64,000 nucleotides of DNA from Bradyrhizobium sp. CCBAU 51627 (GTDB lineage: Bacteria > Pseudomonadota > Alphaproteobacteria > Rhizobiales > Xanthobacteraceae), in contig NZ_LBJG01000005.1 of NCBI RefSeq assembly GCF_028128765.1, positions 496,001-560,000 of the forward strand, given 5' to 3'. The translations under genes and the position numbers were made by a program. The notes beneath the pieces are model-generated. The model saw nothing but the letters and a program-made list of their open reading frames with translations. It was not told the DNA's origin and made no database searches. Each line of letters begins with the position of its first letter. The first letter of the stretch is position 1. Of the stretch, positions 52,947 through 60,830 are shown piece by piece.

Positions 52947-53780
52947 TCAAGCCTCCATGAACCGCGCCGTGCCCGAGACCCGGATCGAGCCGCCCTTGGC
53001 CACGCCGATCTCGGCGCGAATCAGCGAGCGCGCGCCCATGTCTTCGCCCTGGACGATGTCGATGGCGCCGCCGTGCGGCCAACCGATGTCGCGCAGATAG
53101 CCGGCAAACGCGGCGGCGGCTGCGCCTGTCGCGGGATCCTCGACCACGCCGCCGGCGGCAAAGGCATTGCGCACATGGAACAGGCGCGGCGTCTCCTCCG
53201 TTGCCAGGGCGATGGTGACGAGGCCCGCTTGCTCCATCAGCGCGCGTCCGCGCTCGAAATCATAGGCCATGCGCGCCAGTGCTTCGCGCGATCGTAAGCC
53301 AAGCAGGGCATGATCGGCCCCGCCGTGAATTCTGGCCGGCGGCAGGTTGGGGTCGAGATCGATGCTTGCATAGCCGAACATATCCAGCAACGCATCGCGC
53401 AGCGAGGCATCGAGCGGCGCGCTACGCGTCGGCGGGGACTGCAGCGCGGCTGCGATGGTGTTGCCATCGCGCCGCCCCGAGACCGAAATGACGGCATGGT
53501 TCAAATGCAGCTCAAAGCTGCGATCGCCGAAGCGATGCGCGAGCGCGGCGCCAAGCGCGATGGTCGCGTGGCCGCAGAACGGCACCTCCATCGCCGGCGA
53601 AAAATACCGCACCCGCCAGGCCTGACCTTCGGGTGCGGCAAAGGCGGTCTCGGAAAAGCCGACCTCGGCCGCGATTGCCTGCATCCTGCCGGCATCCGGC
53701 AGGGCCTCGCCGATCCAGACCCCGGCGGGATTGCCGCCGGTTTTGCCGTCGGAGAAGGCTGCGATGCGGAGGACTGTCAT
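52947..53780 (-). CDS. PhzF-family isomerase/epimerase
   Basis: A 277-aa protein of the diaminopimelate-epimerase-like PhzF fold. GGNPAGV at the N-terminus, SETAFA with the catalytic Glu, PFCGHATIALG in the first half and EDPATGAAAAAFAGY plus QGEDMGARS in the second half are the family signatures. PhzF is a phenazine isomerase, but most genomic members, like this one without phz neighbours, have unknown roles. It is isolated and convergent with the cytochrome gene. Confidence 0.92.
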   Translation of the reverse strand: MTVLRIAAFSDGKTGGNPAGVWIGEALPDAGRMQAIAAEVGFSETAFAAPEGQAWRVRYFSPAMEVPFCGHATIALGAALAHRFGDRSFELHLNHAVISVSGRRDGNTIAAALQSPPTRSAPLDASLRDALLDMFGYASIDLDPNLPPARIHGGADHALLGLRSREALARMAYDFERGRALMEQAGLVTIALATEETPRLFHVRNAFAAGGVVEDPATGAAAAAFAGYLRDIGWPHGGAIDIVQGEDMGARSLIRAEIGVAKGGSIRVSGTARFMEA

Positions 53781-53972
53781 GGGGGGATTCCAGGTGTTGC
53801 GGCCGTCGGGGTGGACAAAGCGAGCGCGTGCCCACGCATTTTTTGCGACCGAGAGACATGGTGGGCGCGGCGCCTCGCGCCTTCACCCTACGGCATCAGG
53901 TTTATGGGGCAAGCCTCGCATAAGCACTCTCTGTAACAACGGCATCCACGCAAAGCGTGGGGAGATTCTGCA

Positions 53973-54797
53973 ATGCCGATCGCGGGGCAAAAGCTGGCCT
54001 TTGTCATGACCTCGTCCAGCCATGGGACGATGATCGTCAACAGGTTCGACTATCGCATGGTCTCTCCTGATCGCGGCTACGGCGTGGGGTATCAGATCCT
54101 CGAGGCCGCGGCGTTCGATCCCGGCGAGGTCAAGATCGCGCTCGAATTGCTGGCCTTGCGGCGCAAGCACCACGGTGACGGCGTGATCGCCATCGACTGC
54201 GGCGCCAATATCGGCGTGCACACGATCGAATGGGCGTCAGAAATGACGGGCTGGGGCTCGGTGATCGCGATCGAGGCGCAGGAACGGATCTATTATGCGC
54301 TGGCCGGCAACATCGCCATCAACAATTGCTTCAATGCGCTGGCGGTGCACGCGGCCGTGTCCTCGGAGTCGGGCACCATGCAGATGCCCAATCCGGATTA
54401 CTTCACGCCGTCGAGCTTCGGCAGCCTGGAACTGCGTCCACGCCCCAGCAACGAATTCATCGGTCAGCAGATCGATTACACCCATAACACCGTCGTCGTG
54501 CGCAAGATGGCGCTGGACGAGCTCAATCTGCCGCGGCTCGATTTCATCAAGATCGACGTCGAGGGCATGGAGCTGGAGGCTCTTGCCGGCGCGCGCGAGA
54601 CCATCAAGGCGTATCGCCCGATGCTGCTGATCGAGAAGATCAAGACGGATTCGGGGCTGCTCGAGCAATGGCTGGTGGACAATGGCTACCAGTTGATGAC
54701 GCTCGGCATCAATATTCTCGCCATTCATCAGAGCGATGTGTGCCTGAAGGAGATCAACCCGTCGCAAGCCGCGGGCCGGCAGCCTCACGCGGCCTAA
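53973..54797 (+). CDS. FkbM-family methyltransferase
   Basis: A 274-aa SAM-dependent methyltransferase. VIAIDCGANIGVHTIEWA (about residues 70-87) is motif I; IAIEAQERIYYALAGNIAIN is the second block, and DFIKIDVEGMELEALAGA the signature FkbM segment. FkbM enzymes O-methylate sugars or polyketides, often in surface polysaccharide loci, but this gene is isolated. GGGGAG precedes the ATG. Confidence 0.92.
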   Translation: MPIAGQKLAFVMTSSSHGTMIVNRFDYRMVSPDRGYGVGYQILEAAAFDPGEVKIALELLALRRKHHGDGVIAIDCGANIGVHTIEWASEMTGWGSVIAIEAQERIYYALAGNIAINNCFNALAVHAAVSSESGTMQMPNPDYFTPSSFGSLELRPRPSNEFIGQQIDYTHNTVVVRKMALDELNLPRLDFIKIDVEGMELEALAGARETIKAYRPMLLIEKIKTDSGLLEQWLVDNGYQLMTLGINILAIHQSDVCLKEINPSQAAGRQPHAA

Positions 54798-54898
54798 GCG
54801 GAGGTAAACGTCGCGACGGGTCGTTCGAGAAGTTGAAGGCGAATTTGCTTGCCTTGCCTGGCGTCCTCCCGCACTCTTTGCGGGAAGGAGACCATCGC

Positions 54899-55174
54899 AT
54901 GAAAATCATGACTGTCGTCTGTGCGCTCGGAACGGCCCTTGTGCTGCTTGGGTCTTCAGGTGCTGAAGCCCGGACGCGGAAGGCCGTCGTCGTCCGCGCA
55001 CCCCAAGACAGGCTGATCGTCACCGCCCCCGTGCTCAGGCCCACGCCGTGGGATTATAACATTGTGCCTCGTTATCGTTATCGCCCCGAGGACGATCGCG
55101 TCGATCCCTACGGCCCGCCGCTGGTGCCGTCATACATTCGCTATGAAGGCTGGCGCTGGCCGTATTGGTGGTGA
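54899..55174 (+). CDS. Small secreted protein, Arg/Tyr/Pro-rich
   Basis: A 91-aa exported protein: signal peptide MKIMTVVCALGTALVLLGSS (cleavage near AEA), then a basic segment and a Tyr/Pro/Trp-rich tail (ending YEGWRWPYWW). AAGGAG lies just ahead of the ATG, and a hairpin CCCGCA / TGCGGG lies a few nt before that, which could hide the site. Function unknown. Confidence 0.72.
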   Translation: MKIMTVVCALGTALVLLGSSGAEARTRKAVVVRAPQDRLIVTAPVLRPTPWDYNIVPRYRYRPEDDRVDPYGPPLVPSYIRYEGWRWPYWW

Positions 55175-55212
55175 GGGCCGAAGTCTTACTCCCTGCGGTC
55201 CCCTGAGGCGAG

Positions 55213-55875
55213 ATGCCAGAAAAGCCATCAAGGAAGCTGAAGACGTATCAGACCTCGCTCGGCTTCTACGATCAGGCGGTCGCTGCACCTTCGATGAAAG
55301 CGGCGCTGGACGCCTGGGGCGCCAAGTCCAACCTGTTCCATCAGGGCATCGCCAAGGAGACCGACGACCCCGACATCGTCGCCGCGACCATGGCGGCGCC
55401 CGGGGTCGTGCTCAGGCGCCCGGTCGGATCGGACGGTCCGTTCACCGAGCGCGCCGCGCTGCCGACCGATCTTGCCGACGACGGGGACGCGCCGAAGTTC
55501 AGATCCAAGTCCAAGCCCAAGTCCAAGCCAAAGTCGAAGCCGAAGACGTCGCCGAAGTCGGCGGCGAAGTCGTCCCGCAAGACCGGCGAGCAGGACACTC
55601 GCAAGGCCGCCGCGGCCTTCGCCAGGGAAGAGCAGCGCCGCGAACGCGCGCGCCGCAACGAGGAGGCCGCACAGGCCAAGGTACGTGCGCGCCGGGAGAA
55701 GGCGGTCGCAGCCGCGCAGGGCGCGCTGGACAAGGCGCGGCTGGAGCACCAGGCGCGGCTGGACGAGATCGAAGCGGAGCGGGCTGCGCTCGATGAGCGG
55801 GCGGCCGTGGAGGGCGCGCGCTGGGACAAGCAGCGGATCAAGCTGGAGGAGGCGGTTCGCCGGGCGCGGGATTAG
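55213..55875 (+). CDS. Lys/Ala/Glu-rich cytoplasmic protein with coiled coil
   Basis: A 220-aa protein with three parts: an N-terminal region (about 1-95) with a YQTSLGFYDQAVAAPSMKAA segment; a basic linker of KSKPK repeats (about 97-115); and a charged coiled coil (about 130-220, for example ARRNEEAAQAKVRARREKAV). It is similar in character to rhizobial proteins annotated as TolA-like or cell-envelope-biogenesis, but it lacks a membrane segment. Function unknown. Confidence 0.7.
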   Translation: MPEKPSRKLKTYQTSLGFYDQAVAAPSMKAALDAWGAKSNLFHQGIAKETDDPDIVAATMAAPGVVLRRPVGSDGPFTERAALPTDLADDGDAPKFRSKSKPKSKPKSKPKTSPKSAAKSSRKTGEQDTRKAAAAFAREEQRRERARRNEEAAQAKVRARREKAVAAAQGALDKARLEHQARLDEIEAERAALDERAAVEGARWDKQRIKLEEAVRRARD

Positions 55876-56025
55876 GCCGCGCAGGTCGACCGAGCCGGCA
55901 GGCGTTCCGATCGTTTCCAATCATGACTCCGCGCTTCTACGGCCGCCCGGGTCCTTGCGAGACGCTACCTGCGTCTGTACCCTGCGTTGCAGCACAGTGA
56001 CTTTTCCATCAATGGATTGGCTGAA

Positions 56026-56985
56026 ATGACCGTTATCGAGGGCGTGGTGCCGGAGCAGGGTGTCCAGCCGAAAATGCCGCCGGGCGTGCTGGTCGAGGGC
56101 CCTGTTGTCGATGCCAAGTTTCGCGATTCCTACATCTCATTCGCGCTGATGATCGCGGGCTCGATCGGGGCACTGGTCTGGGCCTTCACGCAGGGCATCG
56201 GCCGCGTGGAAATTTCCGTTTTTGCCGGCATGTTCATGCTGAGCACGATCGGGATCGGCTTCATGCATCGCTATTTCGTGCATCGCAGCTTTCGTTGCGG
56301 TCCGGTGATGCGGACGATCCTGGCGGCGATCGCGACGCTCGCGGTGCAGGGCTCGATCCTGAAATGGGTGAGCAACCATCGCCGGCACCATCTTCACTCC
56401 GACAAGCCCGGCGACGTCCACAGCCCCTATTATGACGGCTTCGGCAACCGCATCGCCTCCTTCGCCAAGGGCATGGGGCACGCACAGGGTGGCTGGGTGT
56501 GGGACCAGGCGACCACCGATGCCGAATACTATGCCAGGGATATCCTGGGCGACCCGATCGCGATGTTCTTCACCCGGACGCGCTGGTACTGGTACGCGCT
56601 GTCGGCGCTGATCATTCCAGGCAGCATCGGCTACGCCTTTGGCGGCGTGCACACGATGATCGGCTGCGTGCTGTTCTCCGGCCTGTTCCGCAGCTACCTC
56701 ATGACCATGGCCACCTCGCTGGTCAACTCGGTCTGCCACAGCGACGGCCGCTGGGGCTATCGCCGCTACGAGCTCGACGACGGCACCACCAACGAACTGG
56801 TCACCACGCTGCTTACCTTCGGTGAAGGCCTGCACAACAACCATCATCGCTTTCCGCGCGATGCTTATCTGTCGCACGCCTGGTACGAGATCGACATCAA
56901 CGGGCTGATCATTCTGGGGTTGGGGAAGCTCGGGCTGGTGCATGATATTTTCATGCATCCGGACAACGAGCGGCGGCGGGGCTGA
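56026..56985 (+). CDS. Membrane fatty acid desaturase (acyl-CoA/phospholipid delta-9 type)
   Basis: A 319-aa inner-membrane di-iron desaturase. The three His boxes are visible: HRYFVHRSF (H-x4-H), HRRHHLHSD (H-x2-HH), and HNNHHRFPRD (H-x2-HH), with hydrophobic helices between (SYISFALMIAGSIGALVWAF first). It introduces a double bond in fatty acyl chains to adjust membrane fluidity. ATG 56026 gives the normal N-terminal tail. It ends 15 bp from the convergent ParB-domain gene. Confidence 0.9.
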   Translation: MTVIEGVVPEQGVQPKMPPGVLVEGPVVDAKFRDSYISFALMIAGSIGALVWAFTQGIGRVEISVFAGMFMLSTIGIGFMHRYFVHRSFRCGPVMRTILAAIATLAVQGSILKWVSNHRRHHLHSDKPGDVHSPYYDGFGNRIASFAKGMGHAQGGWVWDQATTDAEYYARDILGDPIAMFFTRTRWYWYALSALIIPGSIGYAFGGVHTMIGCVLFSGLFRSYLMTMATSLVNSVCHSDGRWGYRRYELDDGTTNELVTTLLTFGEGLHNNHHRFPRDAYLSHAWYEIDINGLIILGLGKLGLVHDIFMHPDNERRRG

Positions 56986-57000
56986 GCGGGCGGCCGGCAA

Positions 57001-57510
57001 TCAGTAGCGGCCGCCGCTGCTCTTCTGCTGCGTGATCCAGTCCGACAGCGTTTTTGGTTTCGATGGCAATGTCCGCACTGCCTTCGAATTGTTCCGGACG
57101 GCCTTGTCCGAACGGGCGCGCGGCGCTTCCGTTTCATGGACGCGCTTTACGGCGGCCATCGATGCTTCCGCGGCCTCCCTCTCGAGGCGCAGCTTCTTCA
57201 ATCGCGCCATCTTGATGCGCTCTGCCTCGACCTCGGGTCCTTCGGACAGGAGGTTTCTGTGCTGCGCAAGCTCGGCCGGTACCACGACACCCATGATAGT
57301 GGTCTCGCCGAGCGCCTTGCAGGCTTCGAGCCGATGCAATCCCTCGACCAGGACGAGGCGGTCTCCCTCGGTCCGGACGAAGATGGGCGCCTGCTGCCCG
57401 ATGTCCAAAATGCTTTCCGCGATCTCTCCCACGATCTCGGGCTTGATGTCTTTCCTCCGTTTCGTGGGAACGAAGATCTTTTCGATCGGGAAGCTTTCCG
57501 GCTTGGACAT
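57001..57510 (-). CDS. ParB/Srx-type nuclease domain protein (stand-alone)
   Basis: A 169-aa protein. The N-terminal half is a ParB-like domain: PIEKIFVPTKRRKDI, then VLVEGLHRLEACKALGETTI, which contains the G-x-H/N-R-x-E/R motif of the ParB/Srx CTPase/nuclease fold. The C-terminal half is a basic coiled coil ending in WITQQKSSGGRY. It lacks the ParB helix-turn-helix and dimer domains, so it is not the chromosome partition protein. AGGAG precedes ATG 57510. A regulatory or repair role is possible. Confidence 0.8.
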   Translation of the reverse strand: MSKPESFPIEKIFVPTKRRKDIKPEIVGEIAESILDIGQQAPIFVRTEGDRLVLVEGLHRLEACKALGETTIMGVVVPAELAQHRNLLSEGPEVEAERIKMARLKKLRLEREAAEASMAAVKRVHETEAPRARSDKAVRNNSKAVRTLPSKPKTLSDWITQQKSSGGRY

Positions 57511-57660
57511 AGCTTCTCCTCCGCGTCTAAACGGGTTCCGTTGCAAATCCGGTGGGGTGGGGAGTGTAGGGGCGAAACGCGCCGCCGCAAAGGCATTTCG
57601 GGCGGCGTGGCTCCAGGAGCCGCACGCACGACCTTCGTGCGCGTTACGGTGACGGTGCGT

Positions 57661-57690
57661 GGATGGGTTGAGCTCTTGCGAAACCCATCA
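57661..57690. repeat. REP element, family B
   Basis: The sequence GGATGGGTTGAGCTCTTGCG followed by AAACCCATCA forms an imperfect hairpin through ATGGGTT/AACCCAT. The same sequence recurs at 60739-60830 (inverted pair) and as a half copy at 59842-59862. Confidence 0.8.
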
Positions 57691-57826
57691 AGCCGTCGAG
57701 TCAGCACACGATGTGCGACAGGGCGCTGTCACGCGGCGGGCACTTTCAAGCAGGCGTTCATGCGCTTTGCAGCGGCGAAAGGGGCCAGTTGGGCAGCGCC
57801 GGTCTCACCATGAACGTTCGCTTAGG

Positions 57827-57852
57827 GGAACAAGGCGCCGGTTCAATCCGTT
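57827..57852 (+). promoter_or_regulatory. Sigma-EcfG (general stress) promoter
   Basis: GGAAC at 57827-57831 and CGTT at 57849-57852 with a 17-nt spacer. Transcription would start near 57859, about 19 nt before the ATG at 57878, leaving room for the GAGGAGG ribosome site. Confidence 0.7.
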
Positions 57853-57877
57853 GAGGGACTTGTCAGAGGAGGACAAC

Positions 57878-58168
57878 ATGAAAGCAAGGATCATCGCGCT
57901 TTCGACCGCCATCGTCATGGCTACAGCCCCAGCCGTGTTTGCTCAGGGCGTATCGAGCAAGACGCCGGGTCATGAGATGCAGCAAATGGGTTCCAAGAAG
58001 GGCGAGCCGGGCGCTTCCGGCTATACTCCCGGACATAAGATGCATCACGCGAAGTCCGCGAGGAACACCCATCACGGCGCGTCGAGCTACGCTCCAGGTC
58101 AAACTACAGGTCAAACCACCGGCGCGAGCACGAGGTCGAGCGCCGGCTCGACCAAGTCAGGGTACTGA
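57878..58168 (+). CDS. Small secreted protein with TPGH/APGQ repeats, probable stress-induced
   Basis: A 96-aa exported protein: signal peptide MKARIIALSTAIVMATAPAV (cleavage near FAQ). The mature part is hydrophilic and repetitive: SSKTPGHEMQ, GASGYTPGHKMH, GASSYAPGQTTG, then a Ser/Thr tail. This family is common in Bradyrhizobium, to my memory, with unknown function. A sigma-EcfG promoter and a strong ribosome site (GAGGAGG) lie upstream. Confidence 0.78.
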   Translation: MKARIIALSTAIVMATAPAVFAQGVSSKTPGHEMQQMGSKKGEPGASGYTPGHKMHHAKSARNTHHGASSYAPGQTTGQTTGASTRSSAGSTKSGY

Positions 58169-58612
58169 ACTCCGCAGAAACTGCCGCTTCATCGCGTTGA
58201 CCCTCGCGACCTAGCCCAACGAGGTGATCGCCGCAGCGTTCGGTGGCCACCATCTGAAACCTGCGGCGCGCATAGGCCGTGGCGGGACCTGCGCCGCAGA
58301 GATGGATGAAAGTCGGCAGATCCTGCTTCGGCTGCGCGGTGGCCTTCACGTCGCCCGCGAGACTGAGAACCATGGCCACGGTCCAGATACACTGACGTCA
58401 GCTCGATGGCGTGGCTCGGGATCGCGCGGACGTAGAGGCGAGTGAACCCGGAGGCGAGTGAACCCGCAGCCGATCTCGGTGACCGCGTTGCCGCGGACAC
58501 AGAAACGTGCGGCCTCAGCCAAGGCCGGATGGGTAAAGCCCGGGTGGAGCATGAGCGACATCCGGGCTGCACGGCGTTCTCGCCGCCGCGTGCGATCATG
58601 CGCCCTGCGGGC
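58169..58612. other. Intergenic region, no supported gene
   Basis: These 444 bp hold a 16-bp tandem duplication (GAGGCGAGTGAACCCG, 58435-58466) and a family-A REP (58537-58568). Frames on both strands are short and mutually inconsistent. A minus-strand frame near 58104-58379 (MVLSLAGDVKATAQPKQ start) might be a small gene or a remnant, but I cannot support it. Confidence 0.6.
58537..58568. repeat. REP element, family A (degenerate copy)
   Basis: AGCCCGGGTGGAGC at the left and GACATCCGGGCT at the right pair as in the other family-A REPs, with a few changes in the middle. Confidence 0.65.
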
Positions 58613-59677
58613 TCACCAATCCGGATCGCCGTAGTCCATATAGGGCGGGGGCATCCAGGGCCCTCGCGGCGGAGGCCTCGGCCGCCGGGGTGGCGCAGCT
58701 TGCACGTGCGGCCGTGCAGGCGCAGTCGTCTCGTTGTTCATCACGCTCCGAAGGGCGGGTTTCGCGGGTGCAGATGCGGATGAAGACGTCACTTGCGTTT
58801 GCAGCGCCTGGACCTGCGCAGCGAGGCGCGCATTGTCCGCCGCATCCTTCTCCTGCGCCGCCTTGAGCTGCTGAATGGTGTCGGCCTGCTCGCGCAGCGC
58901 CTGCTCGTTGCGGCTCTTCAGTTGCTCGAGCTTTCCATTGATGCTCGCAAGCTCGCCTGTGATGGTCTTGAGCGATTGCGCGAGATCGGACGACGACGGG
59001 TCAGGCGCCGTGGTGCCGGTTTTTGGAGCGTCAGGTCTTGAAGCGTCAGGCTTTGAAGCGCTTTCCGTTTCCTTGCCGACCGGCGGCGCGGGCACCGAAG
59101 TTGGCTGATCCGCAGCAGCCAGCAGCACGGTCGGCGGCTGCGCCGGACTTTCAACCGCGGCCGCTTGCCGGGGTTGGCTTGTGGCTGGCGGAACCCATCG
59201 TGCCATGATCGACTTGCCGATCAACTTGGCCTCGTCGCGATATTGCGAAGCGAAGGCGGCACCGAGAATGCCGATCGCAAGCACGAGGCCAACCAAAGCA
59301 CGCAGCATCGGCCGATCTCCCTTCAGGCCTTGCGCGCGAATGTTGTTATCGGACGCCTTGGACCTGGGAGTCTCGGCCGCCTTCGCACCGGCGCTTGCCT
59401 GCGAGGCCCGCGCGCCATCGTGTTCCATTCCCGAAACAAGCCGGTCCAGCCGCGCAAGGTCTTGCTCCGCGCTCTTGATCTGGTCAAAGGCCCGCGCCAG
59501 CCCGCCATCGGCCCGGGCCTCGCTCGCCCTGGGGGCGTCACGCTCTTGGCTATCAGGCTTCTGGGTCTCAGGCTGGGGGTCGTCCGCTTCAGGCACCGAT
59601 GCGCCCTCATCCAGTCGGGTCAATGGGAGTGCGGCAGTCCGATCGCTGCAAGGATAGGCCTCGCCGTCGCCCAACAC
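58613..59677 (-). CDS. Membrane-anchored coiled-coil, Pro/Ala-rich protein (paralogue 2)
   Basis: A 354-aa protein built like the one at 35508-36566: an acidic N-terminal cytoplasmic part (about 1-122), one membrane helix (MLRALVGLVLAIGILGAAFA, about 124-143), an Ala/Pro linker, a coiled coil (LAQSLKTITGELASINGKLE, then EKDAADNARLAAQVQALQ, about 228-297) and a Pro/Arg-rich C-terminus. No enzymatic motif. The start is uncertain: the frame begins at a TTG at 59677, and no ATG with a good ribosome site is seen nearby. Confidence 0.78.
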   Translation of the reverse strand: MLGDGEAYPCSDRTAALPLTRLDEGASVPEADDPQPETQKPDSQERDAPRASEARADGGLARAFDQIKSAEQDLARLDRLVSGMEHDGARASQASAGAKAAETPRSKASDNNIRAQGLKGDRPMLRALVGLVLAIGILGAAFASQYRDEAKLIGKSIMARWVPPATSQPRQAAAVESPAQPPTVLLAAADQPTSVPAPPVGKETESASKPDASRPDAPKTGTTAPDPSSSDLAQSLKTITGELASINGKLEQLKSRNEQALREQADTIQQLKAAQEKDAADNARLAAQVQALQTQVTSSSASAPAKPALRSVMNNETTAPARPHVQAAPPRRPRPPPRGPWMPPPYMDYGDPDW

Positions 59678-59841
59678 AACGCGCCTGCGAAGGAGAAATT
59701 ATGGCGGGGGCGCAGGGTGGATCGAGGCCCGACGGCGAACTGTAGTTCGTCGCCCGAATGAGCGAGGTGATGTCCGGGATCGTACTGCCAAAACTGCACG
59801 GTCCTAAGAGTTTCCAGCACTGTCACCGTAATTCAAATGGC

Positions 59842-59862
59842 TGATGGGTTTCGCAAGCTCAA
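59842..59862. repeat. Half copy of REP family B
   Basis: The 21-bp sequence starting TGATGGGTTTCGCAAGCTCA matches one arm of the family-B REP at 60794-60830. It sits 13 bp before the stop codon of the receiver gene, at the left edge of the lower-GC islet. Confidence 0.6.
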
Positions 59863-59874
59863 TTATCTTAAGAG

Positions 59875-60654
59875 CTAATCGGAAGACCCTTTCTGTGCCA
59901 GATAAGCTTTCGCCAATCGCGCTACTTTCTTCATCCCTAAGCTAGCTTTAGATCTCGGTGCCGCTGACCGAATAGCGTTCGCGACCAACTCAATCAGCTC
60001 GGCAACCTTGTTGCTTGAGCCGAAGGCGCCGCGGGTAATCGCCTCTTGTTGTTGTGCTGGTGTGTTTGTGCTGCTGTAGATGATGAATGGTGGAGAAATC
60101 TTCTTGGCTTTCATTCGATCCAAGAGTTCATAGCCGGCTCGTGGTCCCTCTGGACGGGCCATATCTGAGATCACGGCGTCGTAGTGACGCTCCGCGAGCT
60201 TATTCATGGCATCATCAGTATCGATGGCCATATCGACGGTGATACCGAGAGCCTCCAGGGCATGCCGCTCGTGGATATTGCCGTCTGGATTGTCATCAAC
60301 CCACAAAATGTGCTTTCCGTCAGTCTCTTCAATAGGAATAGTGCCCGCTAATAGTTCTGCAGTCTGCCAGGACTTGCCGAGTACATCCTTCCAGAAGGTA
60401 AAATCGGACGGCGGATGATTGGGAGGCGCTGTCCTTGCTATCTCGGCTGTGGCGACCGCGTTTGCAAATCGCCTTTTTGCCGAAGCTTCAACTCCAAGAA
60501 CCTTCAAAGAGCCTTCTCCCATATCGGAGAGAAAGTCCCGCAGAGCCGATCCGCACCGATATATGAGATAGATGCCAACGGCCGGCCAAGCAACAGCAGT
60601 TATCAGCTTCGCAATCGCTTCTATAACTTTGACAAATTCGTCTACCATACTCAA
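59875..60654 (-). CDS. Membrane-anchored receiver-domain protein
   Basis: A 259-aa protein with a hydrophobic helix (IAKLITAVAWPAVGIYLIYR, about 14-33), a linker, and a receiver domain (about 113-225). The acidic pocket is VDD (119-121), the phospho-acceptor Asp is D164 in VISDMARPEG, and Lys in SSNK (about 216) completes the site. Such receivers, lacking an output domain but with SDM-R-PEG sequence, occur in signalling and possible conflict-type systems. No histidine kinase lies next to it. The gene lies in a segment of visibly lower GC between family-B REPs. Confidence 0.78.
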   Translation of the reverse strand: MSMVDEFVKVIEAIAKLITAVAWPAVGIYLIYRCGSALRDFLSDMGEGSLKVLGVEASAKRRFANAVATAEIARTAPPNHPPSDFTFWKDVLGKSWQTAELLAGTIPIEETDGKHILWVDDNPDGNIHERHALEALGITVDMAIDTDDAMNKLAERHYDAVISDMARPEGPRAGYELLDRMKAKKISPPFIIYSSTNTPAQQQEAITRGAFGSSNKVAELIELVANAIRSAAPRSKASLGMKKVARLAKAYLAQKGSSD

Positions 60655-60738
60655 CCCCCAGATGTATCGCTATTGTATCAGGTTGAGGGGCCAAAATGAA
60701 AGTGCGTGGGACGGGAAGAGCGAAGCCAGCTCGTAGCT

Positions 60739-60830
60739 CGTAGGATGGGTTGAGCTCTTGCGAAACCCATCATCTCTCCTCGGACGTACGGCCGATGGGT
60801 TTCGCAACGGCTCAACCCATCCTACGGGCT
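60739..60830. repeat. Paired inverted REP elements, family B
   Basis: Copy 1 (60739-60772) starts CGTAGGATGGGTTGAGCTCT; copy 2 (60794-60830) is inverted and ends GGCTCAACCCATCCTACGGG. The outer arms are complementary, so the whole 92-bp unit can form a large hairpin with two inner ones. It interrupts the 3' end of the broken protease gene. Confidence 0.85.

Larger units (their letters stand above)
57511..57877. other. Intergenic region with REP-B copy and stress promoter
   Basis: No gene is supported in these 367 bp. They hold a family-B REP at 57661-57690, a hairpin-prone stretch around 57622-57642, and at the right end the sigma-EcfG promoter of the 57878 gene. The rest is high-GC with no significant frame of its own. 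Confidence 0.7.

Noticed and set aside
55500..55560. KSKPK codon repeats as a possible mobile or CRISPR repeat
   Set aside because: They are in-frame codons for a Lys/Pro-rich linker inside a supported gene.
58104..58379. Minus-strand frame near MVLSLAGDVKATAQPKQ
   Set aside because: Its 3' part overlaps a supported secreted-protein gene and no ribosome site or family was recognised; kept only as a note in the gap entry.
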